A stretch of 64,000 nt of DNA from Myxococcota bacterium (GTDB lineage Bacteria; Myxococcota_A; UBA796; UBA2385): assembly GCA_023150805.1 (NCBI GenBank), contig JAKLKF010000024.1, positions 1 through 64,000 on the forward strand, given 5' to 3'. The translations under genes and the position numbers were made by a program. Below the pieces are notes generated by a model. The model was given only the letters and a program-made list of their open reading frames with translations. It was not told where the DNA came from and did not search any database. This document shows positions 28,363 to 38,940 of this stretch, piece after piece (the first letter of the stretch is position 1; each line of letters starts with the position of its first letter).

Positions 28363-29085
28363 TCAGGGCTCGGCCCCCCCGGCGGCCTGCCGCAGGCGCC
28401 GCCGCACCAGCCCGCCCAGGACCAGGGCCAGCAGCCCCACGGCGGCCAGGCCCAGCCACTCGGCGGGTCGCAGCGGGTCGGCGCCCGCGCTGGCCAGGGC
28501 CACCTCGGCGCCGGTGAAGCCGGCCCAGGCGTAGAGCACCACCGCGGGGACCATGCCGACCACGCTGGCCAGCAGGTAGGGGCCGAAGGGCAGCGAGGTC
28601 AGGCCCGCCGCGTAGTTCTGGACGGCGTAGGGCACCACCGGGAACAGCCGCAGGACGACCACCCAGCGCCAGCCGCGGCGGCCCAGGCGGGCCCGCACCG
28701 CCGCGACCCTGGGGTGACGGGCGGCGAAGCGCGCCACGCCCTGCTCGCCCAGGGCGCGGGCCAGCAGGAAGGCCAGCGCGGCCGAGCTGCTGGCGCCCAG
28801 CCAGACGGCCAGGCTGCCCAGCCAGGGGCCCAGGACCGCGCCGGCCAGCAGGGAGACCGTGGACCCCGGGATCAAGACCAGCTCGCCCAGGGCGTAGGCC
28901 AGGGCGAAGAGCAGGACGGCGGGGCCGGGCCCCTGGGCCAGGGCCTGCTCCCGCAGCCCGTCGAGCAGCGCCGCCAGCGGCAGGGTGCGGCCGGCCAGCC
29001 CCAGCAGCAGCACGACGCCGACCAGCAGCGCCACCTGCCGGCGCAGGGAGCCGGCGCGCAGCGGGGGGTGGAGGTGCTCGGCCAT
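28363..29085 (-). CDS. TVP38/TMEM64 (DedA-like) family membrane protein
   Basis: ELVLIPGSTVSLLAGAVLGPWLG, VVVLRLFPVVPYAVQNYAAGLTSLPFGPYLLAS. Confidence 0.9.
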   Translation of the reverse strand: MAEHLHPPLRAGSLRRQVALLVGVVLLLGLAGRTLPLAALLDGLREQALAQGPGPAVLLFALAYALGELVLIPGSTVSLLAGAVLGPWLGSLAVWLGASSSAALAFLLARALGEQGVARFAARHPRVAAVRARLGRRGWRWVVVLRLFPVVPYAVQNYAAGLTSLPFGPYLLASVVGMVPAVVLYAWAGFTGAEVALASAGADPLRPAEWLGLAAVGLLALVLGGLVRRRLRQAAGGAEP

Positions 29086-29223
29086 CGCGCCGAGCCTACC
29101 CGCCCGGACCGCCGGGCGAGGGGCGGCCTGCTCCCCCCTCCTCGGGACCGGCGCGCGCGCCGCGGCTTGACACTCCCCCGGGGCCGTGCGTCAATCCTGC
29201 CCTCCTCCTCGCGCCGAGCCCCC

Positions 29224-29730
29224 ATGACCGCGCGCCCCGCCCGCCCGACCCTCGCCCCGCTCCTGCTGGCGGGCGCCCTGCTCCTGCTGCCCGGCTGCGC
29301 GCTCAAGACGACCATCCTGGTGATGGACGCCGAGCAGGCCGTGTCCGCCGCCGAGGCGGCCCGGGCCGACGAGCTGGCCACCCACGACATGACGATGGCG
29401 CGCGCCTACATGCAGGAGGCCCAGCGCCTGTGGGCCCACAGCCAGTACGCGGCGGCCGATCGCCTGGCGCTGGAGTCGCGGCGGCTGGCCGAGGCCGCGG
29501 CGCAGAAGGCCGCGGTGGGCGGCGATCCGGGCCAGGAGGCCCTGGAGGACGCGGCCGCCCCGCCGCCCCAGCCGGTCGCCCCGCCGGTCGAGCCCGAGCC
29601 CGACGACAGCGAGCTGATGCAGCTCATCGAGGAGGGCAAGGAGGAGGAGGAGGAGGGCGAGGAGAAGGAGCCCAGCATCCTGCAGGACGAGAAGCTCGAC
29701 ACCGAGATCTTCGACGAGGACAGCCCGTGA
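29224..29730 (+). CDS. DUF4398-like lipoprotein
   Basis: Lipobox LPGC; AEQAVSAAEAARADELATHDMTMARAYMQEAQRLWAHSQYAAADRLALESRRLAEAA. Confidence 0.75.
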   Translation: MTARPARPTLAPLLLAGALLLLPGCALKTTILVMDAEQAVSAAEAARADELATHDMTMARAYMQEAQRLWAHSQYAAADRLALESRRLAEAAAQKAAVGGDPGQEALEDAAAPPPQPVAPPVEPEPDDSELMQLIEEGKEEEEEGEEKEPSILQDEKLDTEIFDEDSP

Positions 29731-30674
29731 TCCTCCCCCTGCTGCTGGCCCTGGCCTGCGCGCCGGCCTGGAACCTGGACACCGACGCGGTCGCGGCCGC
29801 GCAGAAGCTGGCCCTGCTGCAGGCCAACCGCTTCGTGCCCCGCTGCGCGCCGCGGGAGTGGGCCCTGGCGAAGTCCCACGAGGAGTTCGCGAAGGTCAGC
29901 CTGTCGCACGGCGACGGCAACGCCGCGCGCCGGCACCTGGACGACTCGCTGCGCTGGTCGGACGAGGCCATCGCCAAGGCCATCGCCTGCGCCCCCGGCG
30001 ACGGCGACGGCGACGCCATCGACGACGATCTCGACACCTGCCCGCAGGCGGCCGAGGACTACGACGGGGACCGGGACAAGGACGGCTGCCCCGACGTCGA
30101 CAGCGACGGCGACGGCCTGGAGGACGACAAGGACCCCTGCCCCCGCGAGGCCGAGGACCTGGACGGCTTCAAGGACAGCGACGGCTGCGCCGACCTGGAC
30201 AACGACGGCGACGGTGTCGCCGACGAGGCCGACCGCTGCCCCGTCCAGGCCGAGGTCGTCAACGACTACATGGACGACGACGGCTGCCCGGACGTGAAGC
30301 CCGAGCGCATCGTGCTCAGCCGGAAGAAGATCGAGATCCTGGAGAGCGTCAACTTCCAGCTCGGCGCCGCGACGATCGAGGCCAGCAGCTTCGCCCTGCT
30401 CGACGAGGTCGCCCGCGCGATCCAGGACAACCCCGACATCCGGGTGCGGATCGAGGGGCACACCGACAACGAGGGCGACGACGACTTCAACCTGCGCCTG
30501 TCCCAGTCGCGCGCCGAGTCGGTCAAGCTCTACCTGTCGGACCGGGGCATCGACCCGGCGCGGCTGGACGCCGTCGGCTTCGGCGAGGAGCGGCCCATCG
30601 ACACGAACCGCACCGACGAGGGGCGGGCCAACAACCGCCGGGTGGAGTTCGTGATCCTGCGCGCCGGGGAGTAG
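29727..30674 (+). CDS. OmpA-family peptidoglycan-binding protein with thrombospondin type 3-like repeats
   Basis: DGDGDAIDDDLDTCPQAAEDYDGDRDKDGCPD repeats; C-terminal VNFQLGAATIEASSFALLDEVARAIQDNPDIRVRIEGHTDNEGDDDFNLRLSQSRAESV; GTGA overlap start. Confidence 0.92.
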   Translation: MILPLLLALACAPAWNLDTDAVAAAQKLALLQANRFVPRCAPREWALAKSHEEFAKVSLSHGDGNAARRHLDDSLRWSDEAIAKAIACAPGDGDGDAIDDDLDTCPQAAEDYDGDRDKDGCPDVDSDGDGLEDDKDPCPREAEDLDGFKDSDGCADLDNDGDGVADEADRCPVQAEVVNDYMDDDGCPDVKPERIVLSRKKIEILESVNFQLGAATIEASSFALLDEVARAIQDNPDIRVRIEGHTDNEGDDDFNLRLSQSRAESVKLYLSDRGIDPARLDAVGFGEERPIDTNRTDEGRANNRRVEFVILRAGE

Positions 30675-30695
30675 GCTCCGGGGACCGGAGGTCCC

Positions 30696-31817
30696 ATGCA
30701 CGCACTGCTCCTCGGCCTGGCCCTGTTCGCTTGCAAGAGCGGGAAGATCGGTGGCGACGACACCGGGGGGGACGCCGACGGCGGCACCCCGGACGGGGGC
30801 ACGGGCGACGGGGGCACCGGCGACGGGGGCACGGGCGACGGGGGCACGGGCGACGGGGGCACCGGGGACGGGGGCACGAGCGGGCCCACCTTCCGCTTCG
30901 AGGTCGACGGCAGCCTGGTCGGCCGCTCGCTGTCCTTCGGGGGGCTGGTCTCCATCGAGGACGATCTGCCCGCCTTCGCGCAGGCGCTGGGCTCCGTGCC
31001 GCTCACCTCCGCGGAGATCGAGCTGTCGCCGGCCCTGCCGGTCGACGCGCCCCTGTTCGAGCTGGATCCCGAGGGCTGGCCGGGCTGGAAGGCGGCGCTG
31101 TACATGCCCTTCGTCTTCCAGGACGAGGACGGCGACGGCTTCCTGGGCGCGGACGAGGTGATCACCGCCGCCAGCTCGACCTGGCTGGGCTGGTTCGAGG
31201 CGCCCCTTCCGCCCGAGCTGGATGCCGCGGGCTTCGTCGAGGGCTGGAACGCCCTGGGCATGGTGGCCGACGCCTTCCCCATCCCCGTCGATCCGCTGGA
31301 CATCGGGATCTCCCAGGCGCTCGACCCCGTGCTGCTCGTCACGCTGGCGGGGACCTACGACGGGGCGGTGCCCGTCACCGACCTGCGGCTGGCCGTGGTC
31401 GCCGGCGCCGAGACCATGGACGGCGCGCCCGTCGAGCCGCGCTACGCCGACCAGGCGCTCACCGAGGACTGGTCGGTCACCATCGACGGGGCGCCCCCGC
31501 CGGAGCACTACGCCGACCTGGACGGCAGCGGCGTCCCCATGGCCGCCGAGCTGCTGCTGGCCTACCTGGACCTGGACGGCAGCGAGGACCTGGACCTGCG
31601 CCACGACGGGCCCCTGTACTCGGCCTGCCTGGACGGGGACCTCGTCGTCGCCTTCTGGGTGGAGCCGATGACCGACCTGGCCCAGGCCTGGGGTGCCACC
31701 TTCTCGGGCTATGGCACGGGCTGGCAGCTCGTCGCCGACCCCGACGGCGAGGGGCGGCTGCTGGAGGCGGGGGAGGCGTCGGCCCTGGTCATCGGGGAGA
31801 GCTGCCCCCTGGAGTGA
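30696..31817 (+). CDS. Lipoprotein with (TGDGG)n tether
   Basis: MHALLLGLALFACKSGKIGGDDTGG: lipobox LFAC; repeat then globular domain. Confidence 0.78.
   Translation: MHALLLGLALFACKSGKIGGDDTGGDADGGTPDGGTGDGGTGDGGTGDGGTGDGGTGDGGTSGPTFRFEVDGSLVGRSLSFGGLVSIEDDLPAFAQALGSVPLTSAEIELSPALPVDAPLFELDPEGWPGWKAALYMPFVFQDEDGDGFLGADEVITAASSTWLGWFEAPLPPELDAAGFVEGWNALGMVADAFPIPVDPLDIGISQALDPVLLVTLAGTYDGAVPVTDLRLAVVAGAETMDGAPVEPRYADQALTEDWSVTIDGAPPPEHYADLDGSGVPMAAELLLAYLDLDGSEDLDLRHDGPLYSACLDGDLVVAFWVEPMTDLAQAWGATFSGYGTGWQLVADPDGEGRLLEAGEASALVIGESCPLE
30791..30879 (+). repeat. 15-bp in-frame tandem repeat encoding TGDGG
   Basis: (ggcac[c/g]ggcgacggg)n, about 5 copies. Confidence 0.85.
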
Positions 31818-31902
31818 CCGGCGCCGTCACCGGCCGCGCGGCCGCCGCCTCGACGGCTCCGGGCCCGGTGGGTACAACGCACACCCCCCCTCCGAGGCCG
31901 CC

Positions 31903-33225
31903 ATGACCATCCAGCGCCTGCCCGCCGACGCGCCCCCCCTCGCCACGGTCGCCCGCATCGGCGACTTCGTCGGCCAGACCGTCACGCTGCGGGGCTGGCT
32001 GTACAACCTGCGCTCCTCGGGCAAGATCGCCTTCCCGCAGCTGCGCGACGGCACCGGCGTGATCCAGTGCGTCGCCGGCCGCAAGGACCTGGGCGACGAG
32101 GCCTTCGAGGCGCTCATCCGCCTGGGCCAGGAGTCCAGCCTGGTCCTGCGCGGCGAGGTGCGGGCCGACCCGCGGGCGCCCGGCGGCTACGAGCTGAAGG
32201 TCAGCGGGCTGGACATCCTGCACGCGGCCGTCGACTACCCGATCGGCCCCAAGGAGCACGGCCCGGACTTCCTGCACAACCACCGCCACCTGTGGCTGCG
32301 CAGCCGGCGGCAGCAGGCGATCATGCACATCCGGCACCTCAGCGTGATGGCGATCCGCCGCTACTTCGACGAGCGCGGCTACCTGCTGCTCGACTCGCCC
32401 ATCTTCACGCCGAACGCCTGCGAGGGCACCAGCACGCTCTTCGAGACGGAGTACTTCGGCCGTCCCGCCTACCTGACGCAGTCCGGCCAGCTCTACCAGG
32501 AGGCCGGCGCCACCGCCTTCGGCAAGACCTACTGCTTCGGCCCCACCTTCCGCGCCGAGAAGAGCGGCACCCGCCGCCACCTGACCGAGTTCTGGATGGT
32601 CGAGCCCGAGATCGCCTTCGCCGATCTCGAGGACATCATGGACATCGCCGAGGACTTCCTGGTCTTCTGTACACAGTTCGTCCTGGAGCACGGCCGGCCC
32701 TGGCTGGTCGAGCTGGAGCGGGACCTGTCCAAGCTGGAGGCGGTGCAGAAGCCCTTCCCGCGCATCAGCTACGACGACGCCTGCGTGCAGCTCGCCGCCC
32801 TGGGCGAGCCGGTCGATCCCGACGACGACTTCGGCAGCCCCCACGAGACGGTGCTGACCCAGCAGTACGACCGGCCGATCATGGTCTACGGCTACCCGAC
32901 CGCGGTGAAGGCCTTCTACATGAAGGAGAACCCCGAGAAGCCCAGCCGGGTGCTCGGCGTCGACGTGCTGGCCCCCGAGGGCTACGGCGAGGTCATCGGC
33001 GGCGGCCAGCGCGAGGACAGCCTGGACGTCCTGCTGCACAAGATCCAGGAGCACAAGCTGCCCCAGGAGTACTTCGAGTGGTTCCTGGACCTGCGCCGCT
33101 ACGGCACCGTGCCGCACGGCGGCTTCGGCATGGGCCTGGAGCGCTTCGTGACCTGGGTCTGCGGCATCCCGCACATCCGCGAGACCATCCCCTTCCCCCG
33201 CACCATCACGCGGCTGACCCCTTGA
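31903..33225 (+). CDS. asnS: Asparaginyl-tRNA synthetase
   Basis: OB fold [26 protein letters not shown]; class II motifs [24 protein letters not shown] and [28 protein letters not shown]. Confidence 0.97.
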   Translation: MTIQRLPADAPPLATVARIGDFVGQTVTLRGWLYNLRSSGKIAFPQLRDGTGVIQCVAGRKDLGDEAFEALIRLGQESSLVLRGEVRADPRAPGGYELKVSGLDILHAAVDYPIGPKEHGPDFLHNHRHLWLRSRRQQAIMHIRHLSVMAIRRYFDERGYLLLDSPIFTPNACEGTSTLFETEYFGRPAYLTQSGQLYQEAGATAFGKTYCFGPTFRAEKSGTRRHLTEFWMVEPEIAFADLEDIMDIAEDFLVFCTQFVLEHGRPWLVELERDLSKLEAVQKPFPRISYDDACVQLAALGEPVDPDDDFGSPHETVLTQQYDRPIMVYGYPTAVKAFYMKENPEKPSRVLGVDVLAPEGYGEVIGGGQREDSLDVLLHKIQEHKLPQEYFEWFLDLRRYGTVPHGGFGMGLERFVTWVCGIPHIRETIPFPRTITRLTP

Positions 33226-34226
33226 GCGGGGGGCGGGGCCCGGGCACCGCGGCCGAGGTCGCGGCCCTGGTCGGCGGCGCGCTGCACGGCCCGGACCGGA
33301 CCTTCTCGGGCGTGGGCAGCGTGGAGACGGCCGAGGTGTACGAGCTGGCCTTCGCGGAGAAGGCCGTGCCCGAGGGGTGCCGGGCCGGGGTCCTGCTGGC
33401 GCGGCAGGCGGTGCCGGGCCGGACCTGCGTGGTGGTCGCAGAGCCCAAGCGGGCCTTCATGGTGGTGCTGCAGGCCCTCTTCCCCGAGGTGGACGGGCTG
33501 GTGCAGCGGCCGCGGGGCGCCGGCGGGGACCCGGCGCATGGACAGACCTGGGTGGACGCGGTCGTGCACCCCGGCGCCACCGTGCACCCCACCGCCCACC
33601 TGGGCCCGGACGTCACCGTCCACCCTGGTTGCTACGTCGGCGCCCACTGCGTCGTCGGCGAGGGGACCGTGCTGTACCCCAACGTCGTGCTCTACCCGGG
33701 CACCGAGCTGGGCCAGCGCTGCCGGGTGCACGCCGGCACCGTCATCGGCGCGGACGGCTTCTCCTACGAGCCCGGTCCGCGCGGGCCGGTCAAGGTGCCC
33801 CAGGTGGGCCGCGTCATCGTCGGGGACGACGTCGAGATCGGCCCCAACTGCGTCATCGACCGCGCCTTCCTGGAGCAGACGCGCATCGGCGACGGCAGCA
33901 AGCTGGACGGACTGGTGATGATCGCCCACAACGTGGCGATCGGGCGGGGCGTGGTCATCGCCGCCCAGGTCGGGCTGGCGGGCTCTGTCCAGGTGGGGGA
34001 CGGCGCGATGCGGGGCGGCCAGGCCGGCGGGGCCGACCACCGGGTGATCGGGCGGCGGGCGATGGTCGCCGCCCAGGCCGGGGTCGGCAAGGACGTGCCC
34101 GACGGCGAGGCGGTGCTCGGCAGCCCGGCGATGCCCCTGCGGGTGGCGCGGCGGGTCTACGCCTGGCTGCCCCAGCTCCCCGAGGTGGCCCGCAAGGTGC
34201 TCAAGGGCGGCTCAGGCCCCGGGTAG
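33222..34226 (+). CDS. lpxD: UDP-3-O-acylglucosamine N-acyltransferase (LpxD-like)
   Basis: Left-handed beta-helix hexapeptides; [57 protein letters not shown] start overlapping asnS TGA. Confidence 0.93.
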   Translation: MSGGRGPGTAAEVAALVGGALHGPDRTFSGVGSVETAEVYELAFAEKAVPEGCRAGVLLARQAVPGRTCVVVAEPKRAFMVVLQALFPEVDGLVQRPRGAGGDPAHGQTWVDAVVHPGATVHPTAHLGPDVTVHPGCYVGAHCVVGEGTVLYPNVVLYPGTELGQRCRVHAGTVIGADGFSYEPGPRGPVKVPQVGRVIVGDDVEIGPNCVIDRAFLEQTRIGDGSKLDGLVMIAHNVAIGRGVVIAAQVGLAGSVQVGDGAMRGGQAGGADHRVIGRRAMVAAQAGVGKDVPDGEAVLGSPAMPLRVARRVYAWLPQLPEVARKVLKGGSGPG

Positions 34227-35207
34227 TTGCCGGTCGGGCGGCGCCTGGCCGCGTCGGGCCAGCGCGAAGCCCGCGAAGGCGCCGGGGATGGCGCCGGCGC
34301 CGCACAGGGCCGAGCCCACCGACATGCCCAGGAACACCCCCCACAGGTCGCGGCCGCGCTGCGTGCCGGGGGAGACCTCGGCCACCGCCTCGTCCCACTC
34401 CTCCCGCCACTGCGCGGCCACCTTGGGCTTCGGCCCGACGAGCTGCCGCTCCAGGGCCACCTCGCGCTGCATCGCGTGGCTGATGCCCAGCAGGTGGCCG
34501 ATGGCGATCACCGGGAAGAGCAGCGAGCGGATGCCGGCCGAGGGGAACAGCTCGACCAGCGCGCCGAAGACATAGGTCGAGTAGGCCGGGTACAGGATGC
34601 GCAGGGCCCGCAGCTCCTCCTCGTGCATGCCGCGCGCGCGCATGAAGTCGACGGCGTACTTGCTGGCCAGGTACTCCTGGTAGAGCGCCACCCCGGGGAT
34701 GTAGCGGGTCAGCGCGTACAGGCCGGGGAAGGCGCGGCGGCGGAAGTCCAGGACGTGCCCCAGCTCGTGCAGGGCGATGCCCGCGTGGCTGCTGTACAGG
34801 TTGACCGTGTCCGTCCACGGGTTGTAGTGGTCGCCGCCGAACAGCCGGCCGCAGGACAGGGTGGTCGCCAGCCAGGTGGGCAGGCCGAAGCACAGCCGCA
34901 GCAGGATGTTGGTCCGCCCGCTGGTGAACAGTCGCCCCAGGTCCTCCAGCGGGGCGTACTCGTTGATCCGCACGCGCAGGCCCTGCAGCCGGTGCTCGGC
35001 GATGAAGTCGGTCATCGCCCGCTCGACCTGCGGGTCGAGGTCGTGGCTCTCGAAGCGCGGGTTCAGGAAGATGAGCTTGTTGGGCGCGGAGAGGACCCGC
35101 CCCAGGGCGTCGAGGAAGGGCAGGCGGCGGCCGCGGCTGATGACGGTGCGGCCGACCGGGGTCGGCGGCGCGAGGGGGGGGGTCGCGGGCAGGCGGGGCG
35201 CGTCCAG
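34212..35207 (-). CDS. Putative zinc metallopeptidase-like membrane protein (HELGH)
   Basis: [22 protein letters not shown]-terminal TM. Coding frame extends upstream of ATG 35015; CTG at 35207 with GGAGG SD is a candidate start. Confidence 0.72.
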   Translation of the reverse strand: MDAPRLPATPPLAPPTPVGRTVISRGRRLPFLDALGRVLSAPNKLIFLNPRFESHDLDPQVERAMTDFIAEHRLQGLRVRINEYAPLEDLGRLFTSGRTNILLRLCFGLPTWLATTLSCGRLFGGDHYNPWTDTVNLYSSHAGIALHELGHVLDFRRRAFPGLYALTRYIPGVALYQEYLASKYAVDFMRARGMHEEELRALRILYPAYSTYVFGALVELFPSAGIRSLLFPVIAIGHLLGISHAMQREVALERQLVGPKPKVAAQWREEWDEAVAEVSPGTQRGRDLWGVFLGMSVGSALCGAGAIPGAFAGFALARRGQAPPDRQLPGA

Positions 35208-35292
35208 GGGAGCCTCCGGTCGGCGTGGCGATCCTACGCCGGGCGCGCCGGCCTGTTGCGCGCGAGAGGCCCGCGGCTGGCGTCCCGGCGGA

Positions 35293-38200
35293 TCAGCCCA
35301 TCGCCGCCCGCACCAGCAGCGGGTCGACGCCCCGGCGGTCCACCCCCGCCTGCTCGGCGGCCCGCCGCACCCGGTCCAGCAGCTCCTCGGCCCGGGGCTC
35401 GCCGCGCTCGACCCGCTTCAGCAGGAGCAGCTCGACCAGCAGCAGGTCCTCGGGGCCGGCCCGCGCGGCCCGCTCCAGCGCCTCGTCCGCCAGGGGGGCC
35501 GCGGGCTCGGCGCACAGCATGGCCCCCAGGGCGGCCAGCAACGCCCAGCGCGGCGCGTCGGGCGGCTCTCCCGCCCGGGTCGCCAGCTCGGCCAGGGCCC
35601 GGACCCGCGGGCCGTCCCCCAGGATGGCCGCGACCTTGGCCAGGCCCAGGCGCGCGACGCGGGCGAAGCCCTCTCGGCCGGTCGCCTCGAAGGTCAGCGC
35701 GTCCGTCCAGGTCGAGCGCGCCGCCTCCAGGTTGCCGGCGTCCAGGTGGATGGCTCCCAGGGTCGCCAGGAGGTGGCCGGCGGCGGTGCGCTCACCGACC
35801 CGGCGCAGCCGCACGATGCCCGCCTCCAGCTCGGCGACCGTCTCCTCGGTGCGGCCCTCGCGGACGGCCAGGCGCCCCAGCAGGTCCCACGCCTCGATCT
35901 CGGCGTGCAGCAGGCCGTGCTGGCGAGAGAGGGCCTGGACCTGGCGCGCGGCGCGCGCGGCCTCCTGGGCGTCCACCGAGAGCAGCAGCTCGGCCCGCAG
36001 GAGCAGGGCCCGCGCCTGGGTGTCGGGCCGGGGCGCGTAGGCCAGCGCGGCCTCGACCTCGTCCAGGGCCGCCTGCCGCTCCAGGCGCTGGGCGCGCAGG
36101 GCCGCTCGCGCGGCGTGGAAGGACGCCCGCACCGGGCTGGGCACGTGCGGCAAGGCGTCCTCCACCGCGCCCAGGCGCGCCAGGCCGGCGTCTGCGCCGG
36201 GGGGGCCGGCCTGGGCCGCCAGGTGCAGCGCGTGCAGGCAGGCGGCCTGGACCGCCAGGGCGGGGGAGACCGGCCGCGTGGACACCCGGTCGTCCAGGCG
36301 CAGCGCGTCCTCGGCCCGCCCCAGGGCCCACAGCGCCTCGCTCTGCACCAGCGCCGCCTCGGCCCAGGCCTCCTGCCCCTCCGCGCCGGCCTGCTCCGCC
36401 AGGTCCATGGTGCGCGCCGCCACCCGGGCGAGGGGCTGGGGGCGCAGCGAGCCCTGCAGCCGCCGCAGCGCGCGCCGCAGGCGGGCCAGGGCCTCGGCCG
36501 GCCGGCCGGCCAGGGCCAGGTGCAGGCCGCCCCGCGCCTCGGCCATCGGGTCCTCGCCCTCCTCGGCCCAGGCGGCGGCCAGGTTGTCGTGGATGGTGCC
36601 GTCCAGGCCCGGGTCCGCCGCCAGCTCCGACACGGCCTCCTTCAGCTCGGGCGAGTCGATGTGCAGCCCCTCGGGGCCGACGTGCACCAGGCCCAGGGTC
36701 ACCAGGCGGTCCAGGGCGTCGCCGACCACCCGGGCCACCACCCGCTCCGGCGCGCCGGTGCCCGCCAGCCGGACCACCCGCAGGGCGTGGCCCAGCGGCG
36801 GATCCTGGGCGATCGCCAGGGCCAGCCGCTGGCGCGCGAAGTCCAGCGCGTCCCGGGGCAGGGGCGGCGCCTGGGCGGCGAGCGTCCACAGCGGGGTGTC
36901 GCTGGGGTCCATGCCCCCGGGCACCAGCGCCTCCTGCCGCACCATGTGCACGATCAGCTCGTGCATGTAGCGGGGGTGCCCGCCGGTGGTCCGGGCCAGC
37001 ACGCCGGCCAGCTCCTCGTCCATCGGCAGGTGGGCGTGGGCCAGCTTGCGGGCCTCGGCCGGAGGCAGGGCGTCGAGCTGGATGCGCCAGGTGCGCCGGG
37101 GGTAGCGGGCCTCCAGCCGCCGAAGCGGCCGAAGGTTGCCCCGGTGCTCGGGCAGGTCGGCGTAGGAGGCGATGACCAGCGCCGGCGCGCGGCTGGCGAA
37201 GAGGATGTCGACGATCGACCAGGCGTCGTCGGCCTCGCCGGCCATGTGCACGTCGTCCAGCCACAGCCAGGACAGCCCCCGCCAGGCGTGCGCGGCGAGG
37301 TGCTCGACCACGAAGGAGCGGGCGATGGTGCGGTCGGCGGGCAGCCCGCCGGGGCGAGGGGAGACCACGTCCGCCAGGGCCGCGGCGTCGTGGCGGCAGG
37401 CGGCCGGGGAGGTGTCGCGCATCCGGGACAGGGTGCGCGCGATGTCGTTGCGCCAGGACCGTGGGTCCTGCAGGGGCGGCAGCAGGCGCCGCAGCGCGCC
37501 GTCCAGGCCCTGGGCGGGACCCTCCCGGCCGGCGAAGTCCAGCCGCACGCCCTGCGCGATGCCCACCCGCTCCAGGGTCCGGGTCAGCTCGTCCACCAGG
37601 CGGGTGCGGCCCATGCCGCGCGCGCCGCCCAGGCAGACCAGCACGGGCCGGCGCGTCCGGATCACCGCGCGGGCCGCCGCCCAGAGCTGGTCCAGCTCGG
37701 CGTCGCGCCCGGTCACCGGGATCTCGCGGTGGGCCACCAGGCGCGGGTCCTGGGGGACGCGACGCGGCACGTAGGGGCGCGGGCGGTGCCGCGGCGGGCG
37801 CAGGGGTGGCGGCTGGTGCCAGACCAGGCCCCCGCCACGCTCCGCCAGGGCGGCGCCGATGGGGCGCGGCGCGGTCTGGTCCCGCGGCGGCCACTCGACC
37901 AGCGAGTCCTCGCCGATCTCCGCCATCAGCGCCAGCCGCGGGGGCTGGCCGGGCAGCGGGCGGCCCAGCGCCCCGCCGCGCTCGGGATCGGGCAGGGCGT
38001 GGATGGCGCGAGACACGTCGGCGGCCAGGTCGTAGCGCGACCGGCGGTCGGGCTGGAGCATGGCCAGGACGATGGGCTCCAGGCCGGCGGGCACCACCAG
38101 CCCCTCGCGCACGGGGACCTGGGTCGGCGGCCGCTGGCGGCTGGCCAGGGCCTCGACCGGGTCCTTGGCCGGGAAGGGCAGCTCGCCCGACAGCATCCGG

Positions 38201-38835
38201 TAGAGCACGGCGCCGACGCTGAACAGGTCGGTGGGCGGGCCCCAGAGCTGCGACTGCCCCGTCAGCCGCTCGGGCGCCATGTAGCCGACGGTGCCCAGGA
38301 CCAGGCCCTCGTCCTCGTCCTGGCTCCAGCGGGCACGCGCGACGCCCAGGTCGGCCAGCCACAGCACCCGCTGCTGCGGGCCCGTGCGGTGCAGCAGGAG
38401 GTTCGAGAGCTTGACGTCCAGGTGGAGCAGGCCCCGCGCATGCAGGGCGCCCAGCGCGTCGAGCAGGCCGATCACCTGCTCGCGCAGCTCGGGCCAGGCG
38501 GGCGTGGTGCCGGCGTGGTCGAGCATGCTGCCGTCGCTGGCCAGGGCGAAGGCCAGGTAGGGGCGGCCGTCGGGCGTCCGGCCCATGTCGTGCAGGGCGA
38601 TCACGTTGGGGTGCACGACCGAGGCCGAGACCACCGCCTCGCGCTCCAGCCGCCCCGCCAGGCGGGCGCCCTCGGTCCGCAGCACCTTCAGCGCCACCAG
38701 GATGCCGAGCTGGCGGTCCTGGACCCGCCAGACCTCGCTGGCGCCGCCCCGGCCCAGCAGCGCACGCTCCGGGTCGGGCCAGGGCTGGTAGCGCTCGGGC
38801 AGCGCCGGCGGGGTCGCGGAGGGGGGGCGGGTCAC
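35293..38835 (-). CDS. Ser/Thr protein kinase fused to AAA/MalT-like ATPase and TPR-like region
   Basis: LLGRGGASEVWRV, ILVALKVL, HLDVKLSNLLL, DLGVAR, GTVGYMAPERL; then ARGMGRTRLVDELTRTL P-loop-like; helical repeats in C-terminal third. Confidence 0.92.
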   Translation of the reverse strand: MTRPPSATPPALPERYQPWPDPERALLGRGGASEVWRVQDRQLGILVALKVLRTEGARLAGRLEREAVVSASVVHPNVIALHDMGRTPDGRPYLAFALASDGSMLDHAGTTPAWPELREQVIGLLDALGALHARGLLHLDVKLSNLLLHRTGPQQRVLWLADLGVARARWSQDEDEGLVLGTVGYMAPERLTGQSQLWGPPTDLFSVGAVLYRMLSGELPFPAKDPVEALASRQRPPTQVPVREGLVVPAGLEPIVLAMLQPDRRSRYDLAADVSRAIHALPDPERGGALGRPLPGQPPRLALMAEIGEDSLVEWPPRDQTAPRPIGAALAERGGGLVWHQPPPLRPPRHRPRPYVPRRVPQDPRLVAHREIPVTGRDAELDQLWAAARAVIRTRRPVLVCLGGARGMGRTRLVDELTRTLERVGIAQGVRLDFAGREGPAQGLDGALRRLLPPLQDPRSWRNDIARTLSRMRDTSPAACRHDAAALADVVSPRPGGLPADRTIARSFVVEHLAAHAWRGLSWLWLDDVHMAGEADDAWSIVDILFASRAPALVIASYADLPEHRGNLRPLRRLEARYPRRTWRIQLDALPPAEARKLAHAHLPMDEELAGVLARTTGGHPRYMHELIVHMVRQEALVPGGMDPSDTPLWTLAAQAPPLPRDALDFARQRLALAIAQDPPLGHALRVVRLAGTGAPERVVARVVGDALDRLVTLGLVHVGPEGLHIDSPELKEAVSELAADPGLDGTIHDNLAAAWAEEGEDPMAEARGGLHLALAGRPAEALARLRRALRRLQGSLRPQPLARVAARTMDLAEQAGAEGQEAWAEAALVQSEALWALGRAEDALRLDDRVSTRPVSPALAVQAACLHALHLAAQAGPPGADAGLARLGAVEDALPHVPSPVRASFHAARAALRAQRLERQAALDEVEAALAYAPRPDTQARALLLRAELLLSVDAQEAARAARQVQALSRQHGLLHAEIEAWDLLGRLAVREGRTEETVAELEAGIVRLRRVGERTAAGHLLATLGAIHLDAGNLEAARSTWTDALTFEATGREGFARVARLGLAKVAAILGDGPRVRALAELATRAGEPPDAPRWALLAALGAMLCAEPAAPLADEALERAARAGPEDLLLVELLLLKRVERGEPRAEELLDRVRRAAEQAGVDRRGVDPLLVRAAMG

Positions 38836-38940
38836 GGCGGCCTGGGTCCCGAGCCGTTGGCGGAGGAGGAGGGGGTCGGACAGCCTACCCGGTGTGCGCG
38901 ACCGGGCGCACCTGTCGGAGGCGGGTGCTACCTTGCCGCC

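Noticed and set aside
30791-30879. CRISPR-like or regulatory repeat
   Set aside because: In-frame 15-bp repeat encoding TGDGG within a lipoprotein tether; explained as coding low complexity
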